Shown: positions 18,462 through 27,582, counted from the first letter of the stretch. The stretch: 64,000 nucleotides of DNA from Aestuariibaculum marinum (GCF_014596975.1 NZ_JACVXD010000005.1:62001-126000); one strand, 5' to 3'. The notes: generated by a model not told the origin, from the sequence alone. Program-made: numbers and translations.

Positions 18462-19454
18462 ATGAAACAGTATCCTTTTTACATATTCAGCGATAAAACA
18501 GAAATGGAGGTTCTGTACCAGATATTCCAGATGAAGGAACCCGATCAGGTCAAACTGGAAAAAAACATATCCAGGTTGCTTCTGCCAATGGGAGGCATAG
18601 CACAGTCTGGTTTGTCCTATGACCAGTTTATCGACAAAATAGCAAAGCATAGAGTGATTAGTGTCCCGGATTTCGAAACTATTTCTATGAAAGAAAAATT
18701 CCTGTTTAAACAAATCTCTAAACAGAATATAGAGAATATGTCCATCGAAGAGCGGGAAGCTTTAAACCAGATGCTTAAGGAGGAAGCTGAGAAAAAAGGA
18801 TTTAGTACGGCAGAGGTGGCATCAGTCAGTTCACTGGCGGGTATTGGTGCCGCTCAGTTATCAGGTTTTGGTGTTTATATGCTGGCGTCCAGTACGGTTG
18901 CTTCAGTCGCAAGTTTGGTGGGGGTAACCTTGCCATTTGCGTTTTATACAACTATGTCTTCAGTTATCAGCTTTGCAATCGGACCTGTTGGTGTGCTTCT
19001 GGCAGCAATTCCGTTATACAAAACCTTTAAAGATGTACGTAGCTGGGATGATCTTAAAGACAAGGGAAACCAGATATATAAGGGGCTTAAAGTGTTTTTT
19101 TCTGGGAATTATGAAATGGCTGAAATTATCTTTTCATATTTTGCGGCTACACGTATTCTTAAATTAGAGGAATATGAAAACCGGGAAAAACAGTTATTAA
19201 ACGAAGTAGTTGTGGCTAATGCAAACATCGCGGAAAAGCAAAAACTATATAAAACTGAAGAAGCTAAAAAGGAAAGTATTGAAGCAGATATAAAACAGGT
19301 AGAGGAGCAGTTACAGGATTTAAAGAACAAAAAGTCGGAACAGGTAATTAACTGCGAAGAAGCAAAAAAACAGGTTAAAGCTGAGCAGGAAGTACTGACT
19401 GTAGTCAATAAACATTTAAATGATACAATTCAAAATAAGAATTTGTTGTTGTAA
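18462..19454 (+). CDS. YaaW-like protein with hydrophobic core and C-terminal coiled coil
   Basis: A 330-aa protein. Residues 1-110 are soluble and acidic-basic. Residues about 118-195 form a long Gly/Ala/Ser-rich hydrophobic stretch (SSLAGIGAAQLSGFGVYMLA, then VISFAIGPVGVLLAAIPLY) able to form two or three membrane helices. Residues about 235-325 are a charged coiled coil (ENREKQLLNEVV to NKHLNDTIQ). The middle resembles the YaaW/DUF3944 family, whose function is unknown. It follows the DruE-like gene by 40 bp in the same transcription unit. A membrane-disrupting effector or membrane anchor are both possible. Confidence 0.5.
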   Translation: MKQYPFYIFSDKTEMEVLYQIFQMKEPDQVKLEKNISRLLLPMGGIAQSGLSYDQFIDKIAKHRVISVPDFETISMKEKFLFKQISKQNIENMSIEEREALNQMLKEEAEKKGFSTAEVASVSSLAGIGAAQLSGFGVYMLASSTVASVASLVGVTLPFAFYTTMSSVISFAIGPVGVLLAAIPLYKTFKDVRSWDDLKDKGNQIYKGLKVFFSGNYEMAEIIFSYFAATRILKLEEYENREKQLLNEVVVANANIAEKQKLYKTEEAKKESIEADIKQVEEQLQDLKNKKSEQVINCEEAKKQVKAEQEVLTVVNKHLNDTIQNKNLLL

Positions 19455-19489
19455 ATAAAAGCTGGTATTAAAATGAGATATACTGCACC

Positions 19490-19525
19490 TGTGCACATGT
19501 ATTGCATACTTAAATAATACTTTTG
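19490..19525 (+). promoter_or_regulatory. Regulon box 2: dyad plus -7 element before the methylase-kinase gene
   Basis: TGTGCA-N7-TGCATA at 19490-19508, a 9-bp gap, then TACTTTTG at 19518-19525, which fully matches TAnnTTTG. Transcription would start near 19532, leaving a leader of about 66 nt before ATG 19598. This rules out the in-frame TTG at 19523 as the translation start. Confidence 0.75.
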
Positions 19526-19597
19526 TCAGGTATTGTTAATACAGATGTTTTTAACGTAGGTTTAAGTATCTGTTTTATTTTTTTAAATTTTTTCGAA

Positions 19598-22138
19598 ATG
19601 AGAGAACTTAATTCTGTTGAGATCAAGCAGGTGGAAATGCTGGAGGCAAAAGTGTCTTCAATGTTTAACGTATTTAGAAGAGAAGGATTGTCTTCTGAAG
19701 ATTTTGATGTTTTATTGTTTTTGCTTTCCATGTATAATGAGGGGGTAATTTCTAGCAACTCCCTGTCGTATTTTGTAATTACTCACAGGAGTATTTTAGA
19801 TGAGCTTAAACATATAGAGGAATCTAAGGCAAGGTATTTTAATCAGGTCTATTTCATATTTGAGGATGCCTTAAATAAATTAGGCGATGATGGCTTTTGT
19901 AATATACTTCAGGAACTGGTTTTATTAGATACTAAAGTATTATCCGCGTATTTTCCTTACATCTTCGATAGTGTTTTATACCAGATTTCTTCATCTCAGG
20001 GAAGGGCTGGAGGGCAGTTTATTCAGCCCAGGGAAATTACCCGCTTAATTTGCGAACTGGCAGATTTACCTGAAGGTTCAAAAGTCTTTAATCCGTTTGC
20101 CGGAGTGGCGTCTTTCAATATTTATTTTAAGGAAGAACAGTTTTATTATGGTCAGGAGCTAAATTCCAGAATGTGGGCGCTGGGTATACTAAGGCTCATA
20201 GCAAATAATAGAATTGAAAATGTAGATTATGTGTGTGAAGATTCTATATCGAACTGGCCGGAAGATTCTGAAAAGTTTGATTTAGTGGTGGCTAACCCGC
20301 CTTTTGGTCCAATACGTAGGTTAAAGAGAGATTTCAATTCACCTAACATTCGCTCTATTGAACATTTTCTGATGGAATACGGTGTCCGTTCATTAAATAC
20401 CTCAGGTAAATTAATAGCTGTATTACCTGTGGGTTTCCTTTTTAGAGGGGCTAAAGAAAAGGAATTAAGGGAGTATTTGGTAGAGCAGGATATACTTGAA
20501 ACTATTATTGCTTTGCCAGGAGGTTTGTTGTTAAATACAGGTATACCTTTAATTGTCCTTGTAATTAATAAAAATAAAGTGCATTCAGAAAAAGTACGCT
20601 TTATTGATGCAAAAGATTTTGTGGTATCTAAAAACCGAAATCAAAGGATTTTGGATGATAAGAGCTTAATCCAGTTTCTTCGAAAAAGTAAGAATAGCGG
20701 GAATGTAGCAGACTATGATAATGTATTAGGTGTTAATGAACCAGGGGCCGTTTATGGTAATGTGGACCAGGTTTCGGAAAAAGACATAGAACGCCTGGTT
20801 GATGTTTCGGAAATAAAGGATTCAGATTATAATCTTAACGTACCAAGATATTTTCAAAAGAAAATTGAAGGAGTTAAGTTAGGTAATTTTATTGAAGTCT
20901 TTAGGGGTGTAAGAGGTGTTCTGGAAGATAAGAACATAAAGTTTGTCAGAATTAAAAACCTTAAGGATGATCCGGTCGATTATAAACTGAGTATTTCTCA
21001 GATAGACGAAGCCAACCCTTTTGAATTAAGAAACGGGCAATTAATAGAGGAATCTTGTTTATTACTGGCAATGCGCTGGAAAACCTTAAAGCCTACTTAT
21101 TTTGAGTATACCGGAACTCCTGTTTTTATAAATTCTGATATTTTACCATGTAAAATAAATTCCAGGGTGGCCGATACGGCATTTCTTGTTAACGAATTCC
21201 ATGCCGGTTATGTTCAGGACCAGTTGGAGGCATTTAGGCAGGGAACAACAATTCCTATGCTTAGAAGGAGTGATTTGTTGGAGGTAGTAATTGAGTTACC
21301 AACATTAGAAGAACAGAGAGCTAAAGTAAAAGGCCTTCAGGAGGTTTCCGCCAGATTAAAGGAGCTTGAAGAAGAAAAAAATGCACTTGTTCATGGTAAA
21401 GCGGTAACTCAGTTTAATGAATTTGCTTCATTAAAGCATACACTGGGGAGACCAAGACAAAACATTCTGGACTGGACAGATAACATCATTCATTTTCTAA
21501 ACACAAACCCTGATGGTTTTGAGGTTTTAAATAAGTCATTTAAGGATTATTATGAAATGGATATGTTAGCAGTGCTTCAGGAGATTAAACGAGATATTAA
21601 TTTCATGACAGAGGTGCTTGAAAAAGGAGAAAATGGTTTTGTGGTTCAGAATTATGAAAAATCAATCATACCATTGTCAGAAATTAATGGTTTAATTAAT
21701 CAGTTGTCAGGCAATGGTTTTAATTTTAAAATAAAGCCGTTGTCATTAAAAAGCGAGAACCTTAAAAAACGGGGAGTGTATGGTAATAAAACGCTGTTAC
21801 TTACCTTAATAGATAATTTGCTTACCAATGCTGATAAATATGGTTTTGAGACTAAGGAATTAAATAATGAAGTAGTCTTTGAATTAACCGAAGTGGATAA
21901 TAATCTCCTTATGGAAATCCGAAACAATGGGAAACCATTTCCGCCAAAGTTCGATAGAGAAAAATTTATTACAAAATACTCTACAGCCGATAGTAATTTT
22001 GGTACAGGTTTAGGTGGCTATGATATAAATAGAATAGCTGTGGAATTTCAAAATCCAGACTGGGAATTAATTTTGAATACAGACCCGATTTATCCGGTTA
22101 TATTCAGATTTCAGTTCCCGATTAAATTAATCAACTAG
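19598..22138 (+). CDS. N6-adenine DNA methylase fused to a specificity domain and a histidine kinase
   Basis: About 846 aa, apparently three modules in one protein. The type I-like N6 methylase core (about 120-330) has QGRAGGQFIQPREITR, SAM motif VFNPFAGVASFN (about 164) and catalytic NPPF (about 233). An HsdS-like half specificity domain (about 405-565) ends in GTTIPMLRRSDLLEVVIELP and a coiled-coil spacer. A GHKL kinase region (about 605-846) has an H-box-like SLKHTLGRP with H614, N box LIDNLLTNADKYG (N740), G1 EIRNNGKPFP and G2 GTGLGGYDINRI (about 803). A receiver-domain gene starts 6 bp after its stop, so together they look like a two-component pair sensing DNA. Confidence 0.8.
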   Translation: MRELNSVEIKQVEMLEAKVSSMFNVFRREGLSSEDFDVLLFLLSMYNEGVISSNSLSYFVITHRSILDELKHIEESKARYFNQVYFIFEDALNKLGDDGFCNILQELVLLDTKVLSAYFPYIFDSVLYQISSSQGRAGGQFIQPREITRLICELADLPEGSKVFNPFAGVASFNIYFKEEQFYYGQELNSRMWALGILRLIANNRIENVDYVCEDSISNWPEDSEKFDLVVANPPFGPIRRLKRDFNSPNIRSIEHFLMEYGVRSLNTSGKLIAVLPVGFLFRGAKEKELREYLVEQDILETIIALPGGLLLNTGIPLIVLVINKNKVHSEKVRFIDAKDFVVSKNRNQRILDDKSLIQFLRKSKNSGNVADYDNVLGVNEPGAVYGNVDQVSEKDIERLVDVSEIKDSDYNLNVPRYFQKKIEGVKLGNFIEVFRGVRGVLEDKNIKFVRIKNLKDDPVDYKLSISQIDEANPFELRNGQLIEESCLLLAMRWKTLKPTYFEYTGTPVFINSDILPCKINSRVADTAFLVNEFHAGYVQDQLEAFRQGTTIPMLRRSDLLEVVIELPTLEEQRAKVKGLQEVSARLKELEEEKNALVHGKAVTQFNEFASLKHTLGRPRQNILDWTDNIIHFLNTNPDGFEVLNKSFKDYYEMDMLAVLQEIKRDINFMTEVLEKGENGFVVQNYEKSIIPLSEINGLINQLSGNGFNFKIKPLSLKSENLKKRGVYGNKTLLLTLIDNLLTNADKYGFETKELNNEVVFELTEVDNNLLMEIRNNGKPFPPKFDREKFITKYSTADSNFGTGLGGYDINRIAVEFQNPDWELILNTDPIYPVIFRFQFPIKLIN

Positions 22139-22144
22139 TATAAG

Positions 22145-23329
22145 ATGGAAAATATATATAATATTTTATGGATTGATGACGAACATGAATCCCTGGGCGG
22201 AACTAAAGCCAGAGCCCGTAGAAATGGAATAAAGCTGATAGCCTATAAGTCTCTTAATGGTGGTATGAGCGAATTGGAGAGAAATTATGCCCATTACGAT
22301 GGTGTGCTTTTAGACGCCAAGTTTTTTGAAAATGAAGATGATATCAGTGGAACCGAAGATACCTATAATATTCACAGAGCTAAAGAACAGTTACTTCAGT
22401 TAAAGAAAAAGTTCGAAATATTTGTGCTTACCGGGCAGGCGGAAGCCTATGAAGACAACACGTTTAAAAAAGCATTTACAAAGGTGTATAAAAAGGGAAG
22501 TGATTCAGAAACAGACCGCCTTTTTAATGACATTAAAGAAGCAGCCTCTAAGCAGGCCGATACTCAGTTAAGACATTTGCATAAACGTGTTTTTGATGTA
22601 TGTACCGATAGATATATAGGTGATATGGCAGCACAGGATCTGCTGAACTTATTATCGATAAATCAGGAATTCGATATTAATACCCAGTTTAATACGTATA
22701 GAAAAATCATTGAGGATCTGTTCCTGGCTTTTAATAAATACCAGTTGTTGCCAAACGAATTTGTGTATCCTTCAGTGGCTATTAATCCGGCCAGTAAATT
22801 TTTATGTGGTAAAGACAGCTGGGGTAACATGGTTGTTGAGAAGAATTATCAGCATGGAGTGGAAACTCATCTGCCGCCAAAAATAGCTGCAATGCTTAAG
22901 TATGTTGTTACAGTAACTCAGGAAGGTTCCCATCGTTCAGAAGTGGATACATACGTAAGTGAATTAAAAACGCCTTATTTGGCTCATAGCATACTGTTTC
23001 AGTTAATGGACATTATCGTATGGTTTAAGCTGCATGTGGATGCCGGACCAGAAACCGAAAACTGGACAAAAGTAAACGAGGATGATCAGAAATCGGAAGA
23101 CGATATAAAAATAGGAATAGTAATCAATCATGATGCTAATAAGGGGTATGCCTTTTTTAAACCAGAAGATGGCACCGACAATGTGTTTATTCCCTCTAAT
23201 GTCGTTTCAGAAAATAATTTGGAAGAAGGTAATACTGTAAAGGTGGAAATTGAACGGTACCATTATGCCAGGTTGAATGAGATTAGAAAAAGAGTTAAAA
23301 AAATTATTGAAAAAGCTGAGTATGCATAA
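22145..23329 (+). CDS. Response-regulator protein: receiver domain plus cold-shock-like C-terminal domain
   Basis: A 394-aa protein. Residues 1-130 form a receiver domain with the full phosphorylation set: acidic pair D11/D12 (WIDDEHE), phospho-acceptor D57 (GVLLDAKF), T96 (VLTGQAE) and the lysine in VYKKG (116/117). The middle (about 135-310) is helical and unassigned. The C terminus (about 322-385) resembles a cold-shock or S1-type OB fold: KGYAFFKPEDGTDNVFIP, then EGNTVKVEIE. It lies 6 bp after the methylase-kinase gene and is its likely phosphorylation partner. The OB domain suggests an output on RNA or single-stranded DNA rather than a normal helix-turn-helix. Confidence 0.8.
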   Translation: MENIYNILWIDDEHESLGGTKARARRNGIKLIAYKSLNGGMSELERNYAHYDGVLLDAKFFENEDDISGTEDTYNIHRAKEQLLQLKKKFEIFVLTGQAEAYEDNTFKKAFTKVYKKGSDSETDRLFNDIKEAASKQADTQLRHLHKRVFDVCTDRYIGDMAAQDLLNLLSINQEFDINTQFNTYRKIIEDLFLAFNKYQLLPNEFVYPSVAINPASKFLCGKDSWGNMVVEKNYQHGVETHLPPKIAAMLKYVVTVTQEGSHRSEVDTYVSELKTPYLAHSILFQLMDIIVWFKLHVDAGPETENWTKVNEDDQKSEDDIKIGIVINHDANKGYAFFKPEDGTDNVFIPSNVVSENNLEEGNTVKVEIERYHYARLNEIRKRVKKIIEKAEYA

Positions 23330-23356
23330 CCATTGCATACATAGACCTTAGTTTTG
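23321..23356 (+). promoter_or_regulatory. Regulon box 3: dyad plus -7 element before the DUF2130-hsdMS operon
   Basis: TATGCA-N7-TGCATA at 23321-23339 overlaps the stop of the receiver gene. A 9-bp gap and TAGTTTTG (23349-23356), a full TAnnTTTG match, follow. ATG 23385 lies about 22 bp after the predicted start of transcription. The dyad matches box 1 at 17 of 19 bases although the two are 13.9 kb apart. Confidence 0.78.
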
Positions 23357-23384
23357 ATGCATAATAATTTAAAAATGTATTGCT

Positions 23385-24671
23385 ATGAGTAAAAATGCCG
23401 AAGTTAAATGTCCGAATTGTAAAGAAGTGTTCAAGGTCGACGATTCTGTCTATACCGATATCGTTAAGCAGGTAAGAGATCAGCAGTTTCAGGAAGAAAT
23501 AAATACCCGATTAGCCGTTGCCGAAAGAGAAAAGCAGTCGGCGGTAGAACTGGCGGAATCTAAATTAAAAGGGTTCTACCAGGATTTACTGGCTAAAAAA
23601 GAGCAGGAAATAAGTGGCCTAAAACTTAAAAGCAAAGAGGAATTGGTCGATGAGGTATCTAAAAAAGATGAGCTTATTAGGCAACTGCAGTCTAAACTGG
23701 AGAAAGCCGAAACAGAAAAGGCGCTGGAAGTATCTACAGCGGTAACGCAAATCGAAAAGGAAAGAGATCAGCTGGCAAACGACTTAAAAAATAAGGATAC
23801 AGAAAAGCAGTTGCTGGAAAATAGCCTGAAGCAGCAGTATTCAAATCAGTTAAATGCAAAAGATGAGTTAATCAAATTCCGCGATCAGGAAATCGAGCGT
23901 TTAAAAGATTACAAGCAAAAACTATCCACTAAAATGCTGGGCGAAACTCTGGAGCAGCATTGTGAAACAGAGTTCAATAAATTGCGAGCAACAGCATTCC
24001 CTCAGGCTTATTTTGAAAAAGACAATGATGCTTCCGGTGGCACAAAAGGGGACTATATTTTCAGAGAATTAGATCATGAAGGCAACGAAATTGTGTCCAT
24101 CATGTTCGAAATGAAAAATGAAAACGACCATACCGCTACAAAAAAGAAAAATGAAGATTTCTTTGCCAAACTGGATAAGGATCGTAAAGATAAAGGCTGT
24201 GAATATGCCGTTTTAGTATCATTACTGGAGTCTGACAACGAATTCTACAATACTGGTATTGTCGATGTGTCTTATAAATATGATAAAATGTATGTCATCA
24301 GACCGCAGTTTTTCATCCCAATGATTACCTTGCTCAAAAATGCCGGGATGAAGTCATTACAGTATAAGTCAGAATTAAATGTGATGAGAAATCAAAACAT
24401 CGATATCACGAATTTTGAAGAAAAAATCAACGATTTTAAAACTGGATTTGCCAGAAATTACGATTTGGCAAGCCGCCAGTTTGGAGAAGCTATAAAGGAG
24501 ATTGATAAAACCATGACGCATCTTCAAAAAACAAAAGAAGCCTTATTATCGTCGGTTAATAATTTACGTTTGGCCAATAATAAAGCAGACGATTTAACCA
24601 TCAAAAAACTGACGTACAATAACCCGACAATGAAAGAGAAATTTAATAATTTAAACAATAACAAAGCCTAA
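23385..24671 (+). CDS. DUF2130 protein: coiled coil plus PD-(D/E)XK-like nuclease fold
   Basis: A 428-aa cytosolic protein. It has an N-terminal single zinc-knuckle-like CPNCKEVF, a long coiled coil (about 35-185, rich in E, K and Q), and a DUF2130 domain (about 190-345). The domain contains the nuclease-like pair GDYIF (D222) and FEMKNEN (E241, K243). It is the first gene of the hsdM-hsdS operon; hsdM starts 9 bp after its stop. DUF2130 proteins resemble RmuC in layout and are thought to act on DNA. A role as extra nuclease or DNA-end sensor for the type I system is inferred. Confidence 0.75.
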   Translation: MSKNAEVKCPNCKEVFKVDDSVYTDIVKQVRDQQFQEEINTRLAVAEREKQSAVELAESKLKGFYQDLLAKKEQEISGLKLKSKEELVDEVSKKDELIRQLQSKLEKAETEKALEVSTAVTQIEKERDQLANDLKNKDTEKQLLENSLKQQYSNQLNAKDELIKFRDQEIERLKDYKQKLSTKMLGETLEQHCETEFNKLRATAFPQAYFEKDNDASGGTKGDYIFRELDHEGNEIVSIMFEMKNENDHTATKKKNEDFFAKLDKDRKDKGCEYAVLVSLLESDNEFYNTGIVDVSYKYDKMYVIRPQFFIPMITLLKNAGMKSLQYKSELNVMRNQNIDITNFEEKINDFKTGFARNYDLASRQFGEAIKEIDKTMTHLQKTKEALLSSVNNLRLANNKADDLTIKKLTYNNPTMKEKFNNLNNNKA

Positions 24672-24680
24672 AATAAATTC

Positions 24681-26258
24681 ATGATCACAGGAGAATTAAA
24701 AAGCAGTATCGATAAAATCTGGAACGATTTCTGGACCGGTGGAATCTCAAACCCCTTAACCGTAATCGAACAGTTTACATACCTTATTTTTTTAAAGCGT
24801 TTAGACGATATTCAGCTAACCAAAGAAAAGGAAGCCAATCTGCTGGGTATTCCAATGGAAAAACCAGTATACACACCAGAGCAGGCACCCTTACGCTGGA
24901 GTAACTTCAAACAAAAGGACCCGCAGACCATGTTCGATTTGTTTAAAGTGCCGCAACGCGATTTAAACGATCTTACCGTGTTCGATTTTATGAAAAATGT
25001 AGGCGAGCAGGGTGGTGTATTTGCCGAGTACATGCAGGGAGCAACCTTCATGATTGGTACACCAAAGCTTCTGGATAAGGTCGTACAGCAAATCGATAAG
25101 CTACCATTGGAAGAACGCGATACCAAAGGCGATTTATATGAGTATATGCTCTCTAAAATTGCCGAGGCAGGTACTAACGGACAATTCCGTACACCGCGCC
25201 ACATCATCAATATGATGGTGGAAATGACCCAGCCAAAAAAAGACGATACCATTCACGATCCGTCCTGTGGTACGGCCGGCTTCCTAGTATCCGCTGGCGA
25301 GTACATCAATAAAAACCATTACGACTGGTTTCAGGAAGCAGACTTCCGTGAGCATTACAACACTAAAATGTTTAATGGTACCGAGTTCGATAGCACCATG
25401 CTGCGTATTGCGGCTATGAACTTACAATTGCATGGTATTGAAAACCCAAACCTGGTAGGAAAAGATTCTTTAAGTAAAGATAACGGCGGTGTTAACGAAG
25501 ACTTCTCTCTAATATTAGCCAATCCGCCATTTAAGGGCAGTCTCGATTATGAAGATGTCGAAAGCAGCTTGTTAAAAATCACCAAAACCAAAAAAACAGA
25601 ACTTCTGTTTTTAAGCCTGATGTTACGCATCATGAAAACGGGTGGCCGTGCAGCGGTTATTATACCCGATGGCGTATTGTTTGGTAGTAGTACAGCACAC
25701 AAAGCCATTCGTAAGGAGTTGGTACAAAACCAGCAGTTGCAGGCCGTGGTAAGTATGCCGTCTGGGGTGTTCAAACCCTATGCCGGGGTAAGTACAGCCA
25801 TTCTGTTCTTTACCAAAACCAACTCAGGTGGGACCGACAACGTGTGGTTTTACGACATGAAAGCCGATGGGTATAGCCTGGACGATAAGCGTAACGAAAT
25901 TAAGGATAACAACATCCCCCAGATTATAGACCACTGGAAATACCTGAACAGCGACTTCTGGGGTAAAATGCATACACCAGACGGTAGCATAAAGTATGTT
26001 AAAGACATGCCGGAAAATTTAGGCTATAACGATTTTGAGGCTACAACCTGCGAGCATAATTACAACGACCGTACCTCACAAAGTTTCCTGGTACCTGTGG
26101 CAGATATTAAGGCCAACGATTGGGACTTGTCCATTAACCGCTATAAAGAAATAGTGTATGAGGAAGTCGAGTATGATGCGCCTCAGTTGATTATTAATAA
26201 AATCAAAGAACTTGATAACGAAAGATTAAGTTTAATGGCAAAATTTGAAAAATTATAA
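24681..26258 (+). CDS. hsdM: Type I restriction-modification methylase subunit HsdM
   Basis: A 525-aa N6-adenine methyltransferase subunit. N-terminal HsdM helical domain (about 1-150); QFRTPRHIINMMVEM, SAM motif HDPSCGTAGF at about 191-200, catalytic NPPF at about 281-284. It works as M2S1 with HsdS, and in the restriction complex with HsdR. hsdS starts 2 bp after its stop. The codons here look richer in G and C than in neighbouring genes, compatible with a separate origin; this was not computed. Confidence 0.95.
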   Translation: MITGELKSSIDKIWNDFWTGGISNPLTVIEQFTYLIFLKRLDDIQLTKEKEANLLGIPMEKPVYTPEQAPLRWSNFKQKDPQTMFDLFKVPQRDLNDLTVFDFMKNVGEQGGVFAEYMQGATFMIGTPKLLDKVVQQIDKLPLEERDTKGDLYEYMLSKIAEAGTNGQFRTPRHIINMMVEMTQPKKDDTIHDPSCGTAGFLVSAGEYINKNHYDWFQEADFREHYNTKMFNGTEFDSTMLRIAAMNLQLHGIENPNLVGKDSLSKDNGGVNEDFSLILANPPFKGSLDYEDVESSLLKITKTKKTELLFLSLMLRIMKTGGRAAVIIPDGVLFGSSTAHKAIRKELVQNQQLQAVVSMPSGVFKPYAGVSTAILFFTKTNSGGTDNVWFYDMKADGYSLDDKRNEIKDNNIPQIIDHWKYLNSDFWGKMHTPDGSIKYVKDMPENLGYNDFEATTCEHNYNDRTSQSFLVPVADIKANDWDLSINRYKEIVYEEVEYDAPQLIINKIKELDNERLSLMAKFEKL

Positions 26259-26260
26259 TA

Positions 26261-27415
26261 ATGCAAAAATTTACTAAGATTTCTGATTTTACCCAAGTTA
26301 TAACAGGTGGTACCCCATCAACTAGAATAAAAGAGTACTGGGAAGGAGGGGAAATACCTTGGTTAAATTCAGGAGAGCTTAATCAGGATATTATAAAAAG
26401 CACAAGGAATTACATTACAGAATTGGGCTTGAATAAAAGTGCAGCAAAACTGTTACCAAAAGATTCAGTATTAATAGCGCTTACAGGAGCTACAACAGGT
26501 GTTGTTGGGTATTTGACTTTTGAAGCTAGTGCAAATCAGTCTGTTACTGGGATTTTGCCTTCAGAGAATCATTATCCTAAATATTTATATTACTATTTGA
26601 AGTCTATTAGACCCAAAGTAATGGATGATGCTTATGGTGGAGGACAACCTCATATTAGTCAAAAATATGTTAAAGATATCAAAATCCCCCTCCCAGACCT
26701 GGCAACCCAGAAACGCATCGCACAAATTTTAGACGATGCCGCGGCCTTACGCGATAAAACAAAGCAACTCCTGGAAGAGTACGATAAACTCGCGCAATCC
26801 ATATTTTTAGACATGTTTGGGGATCCAGTTACCAATCCAAGAAATTTGACAAAGGTTAAATTAGGTCAATTAGGTAATTGGCAAAGTGGAGGGACACCTT
26901 CAAGGAAAAATAGTTCTTATTATCAAGGTAAAATCCCTTGGTTATCATCAGGTGAACTAGAGAGAATGTATATATCTGATAGTAGAGAGCATATTACGCA
27001 AGAAGCGGTAGCTGGTTCAGCAGCAAAAATTATAGAGAGAGGAAGTTTGCTTCTAGGAATGTATGATACAGCAGCTTTGAAGTCAACAATCAATGTTGCT
27101 CCGCTAACTTGTAATCAAGCTATTGCTTTTAGTAAATTGAATGAATCAAAGGTTAATACGGTATATGTTTATTATATAATTCAGATAGGAAAGGCTTATT
27201 ATAGGAGGTTGCAGAGAGGGGTGAGACAAAAAAATCTAAATCTGTCTATGATAAAAAGCTTAGAGATTCTATATCCCCCAATCGAACTCCAAAACCAGTT
27301 TGCAGAAAAAATAGAATTAATCGAGCAGCAAAAAGAGCTGGCAAAACAGGAATTGCAGCAAACCGAAGATTTGTTCAATTGCCTCTTGCAAAAAGCCTTT
27401 AAGGGGGAGTTGTAG
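26261..27415 (+). CDS. hsdS: Type I restriction-modification specificity subunit HsdS
   Basis: A 384-aa subunit with two target-recognition domains (about 5-140 and 195-335). Each opens with a GGTPS motif and an IPWL..SGEL segment. Each is followed by a conserved spacer helix (LATQKRIAQILDDAAALRD; IELQNQFAEKIELIEQQ). The two domains read the halves of a split target. The last codons (LLQKAFKGEL) are present again 88 bp downstream at 27470-27503, which points to past shuffling of this gene. Confidence 0.93.
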   Translation: MQKFTKISDFTQVITGGTPSTRIKEYWEGGEIPWLNSGELNQDIIKSTRNYITELGLNKSAAKLLPKDSVLIALTGATTGVVGYLTFEASANQSVTGILPSENHYPKYLYYYLKSIRPKVMDDAYGGGQPHISQKYVKDIKIPLPDLATQKRIAQILDDAAALRDKTKQLLEEYDKLAQSIFLDMFGDPVTNPRNLTKVKLGQLGNWQSGGTPSRKNSSYYQGKIPWLSSGELERMYISDSREHITQEAVAGSAAKIIERGSLLLGMYDTAALKSTINVAPLTCNQAIAFSKLNESKVNTVYVYYIIQIGKAYYRRLQRGVRQKNLNLSMIKSLEILYPPIELQNQFAEKIELIEQQKELAKQELQQTEDLFNCLLQKAFKGEL

Positions 27416-27420
27416 TGCCC

Positions 27421-27537
27421 GTCATGTCGAGTCTTTTAGAGCGCATGGGCTCTAAAATGTATCGAGACACCTCTTGCAAAAAGCTTTTAAAGGAGAGTTG
27501 TAACCCGCTTGTCATGCTGAACTGGTTTCAGCATCTC
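27421..27537. repeat. REP-like imperfect palindromes after hsdS
   Basis: Two flavobacterial REP-like dyads flank the hsdS remnant. The first, about 27421-27469, pairs ...TTTTAGAGC with GCTCTAAAA around GCATGG. The second, 27511-27537, is GTCATGCTGAACTGG-type with TTTCAGCAT as its other arm. Relatives lie at 31591-31615 and 32179-32203. Such units are scattered in flavobacterial intergenic DNA. Confidence 0.5.
27470..27503 (+). pseudogene. Remnant of a second hsdS 3' end
   Basis: These 34 bases repeat the final 34 bases of hsdS (27382-27415) with 30 identities. All four differences are at third codon positions or between stop codons, so both encode LLQKAFKGEL and a stop. The pattern means the copy diverged while still coding. 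It is the tail of a lost or recombined second hsdS, not a random repeat. A dyad-bearing spacer (27421-27469) separates the two copies. Confidence 0.75.
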
Positions 27538-27582
27538 ATTAATAATAAAAATAAAGCCTCAAAATAGACCCCAGTATTAACT

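Noticed and set aside
19523..19597. TTG 19523 as start of the methylase-kinase gene
   Set aside because: It lies inside the predicted -7 element (19518-19525), upstream of the expected transcript start; ATG 19598 is used.
24812..25252. A 146-codon gene antisense to hsdM
   Set aside because: It lies wholly opposite conserved hsdM codons; its composition is explained by the sense gene.
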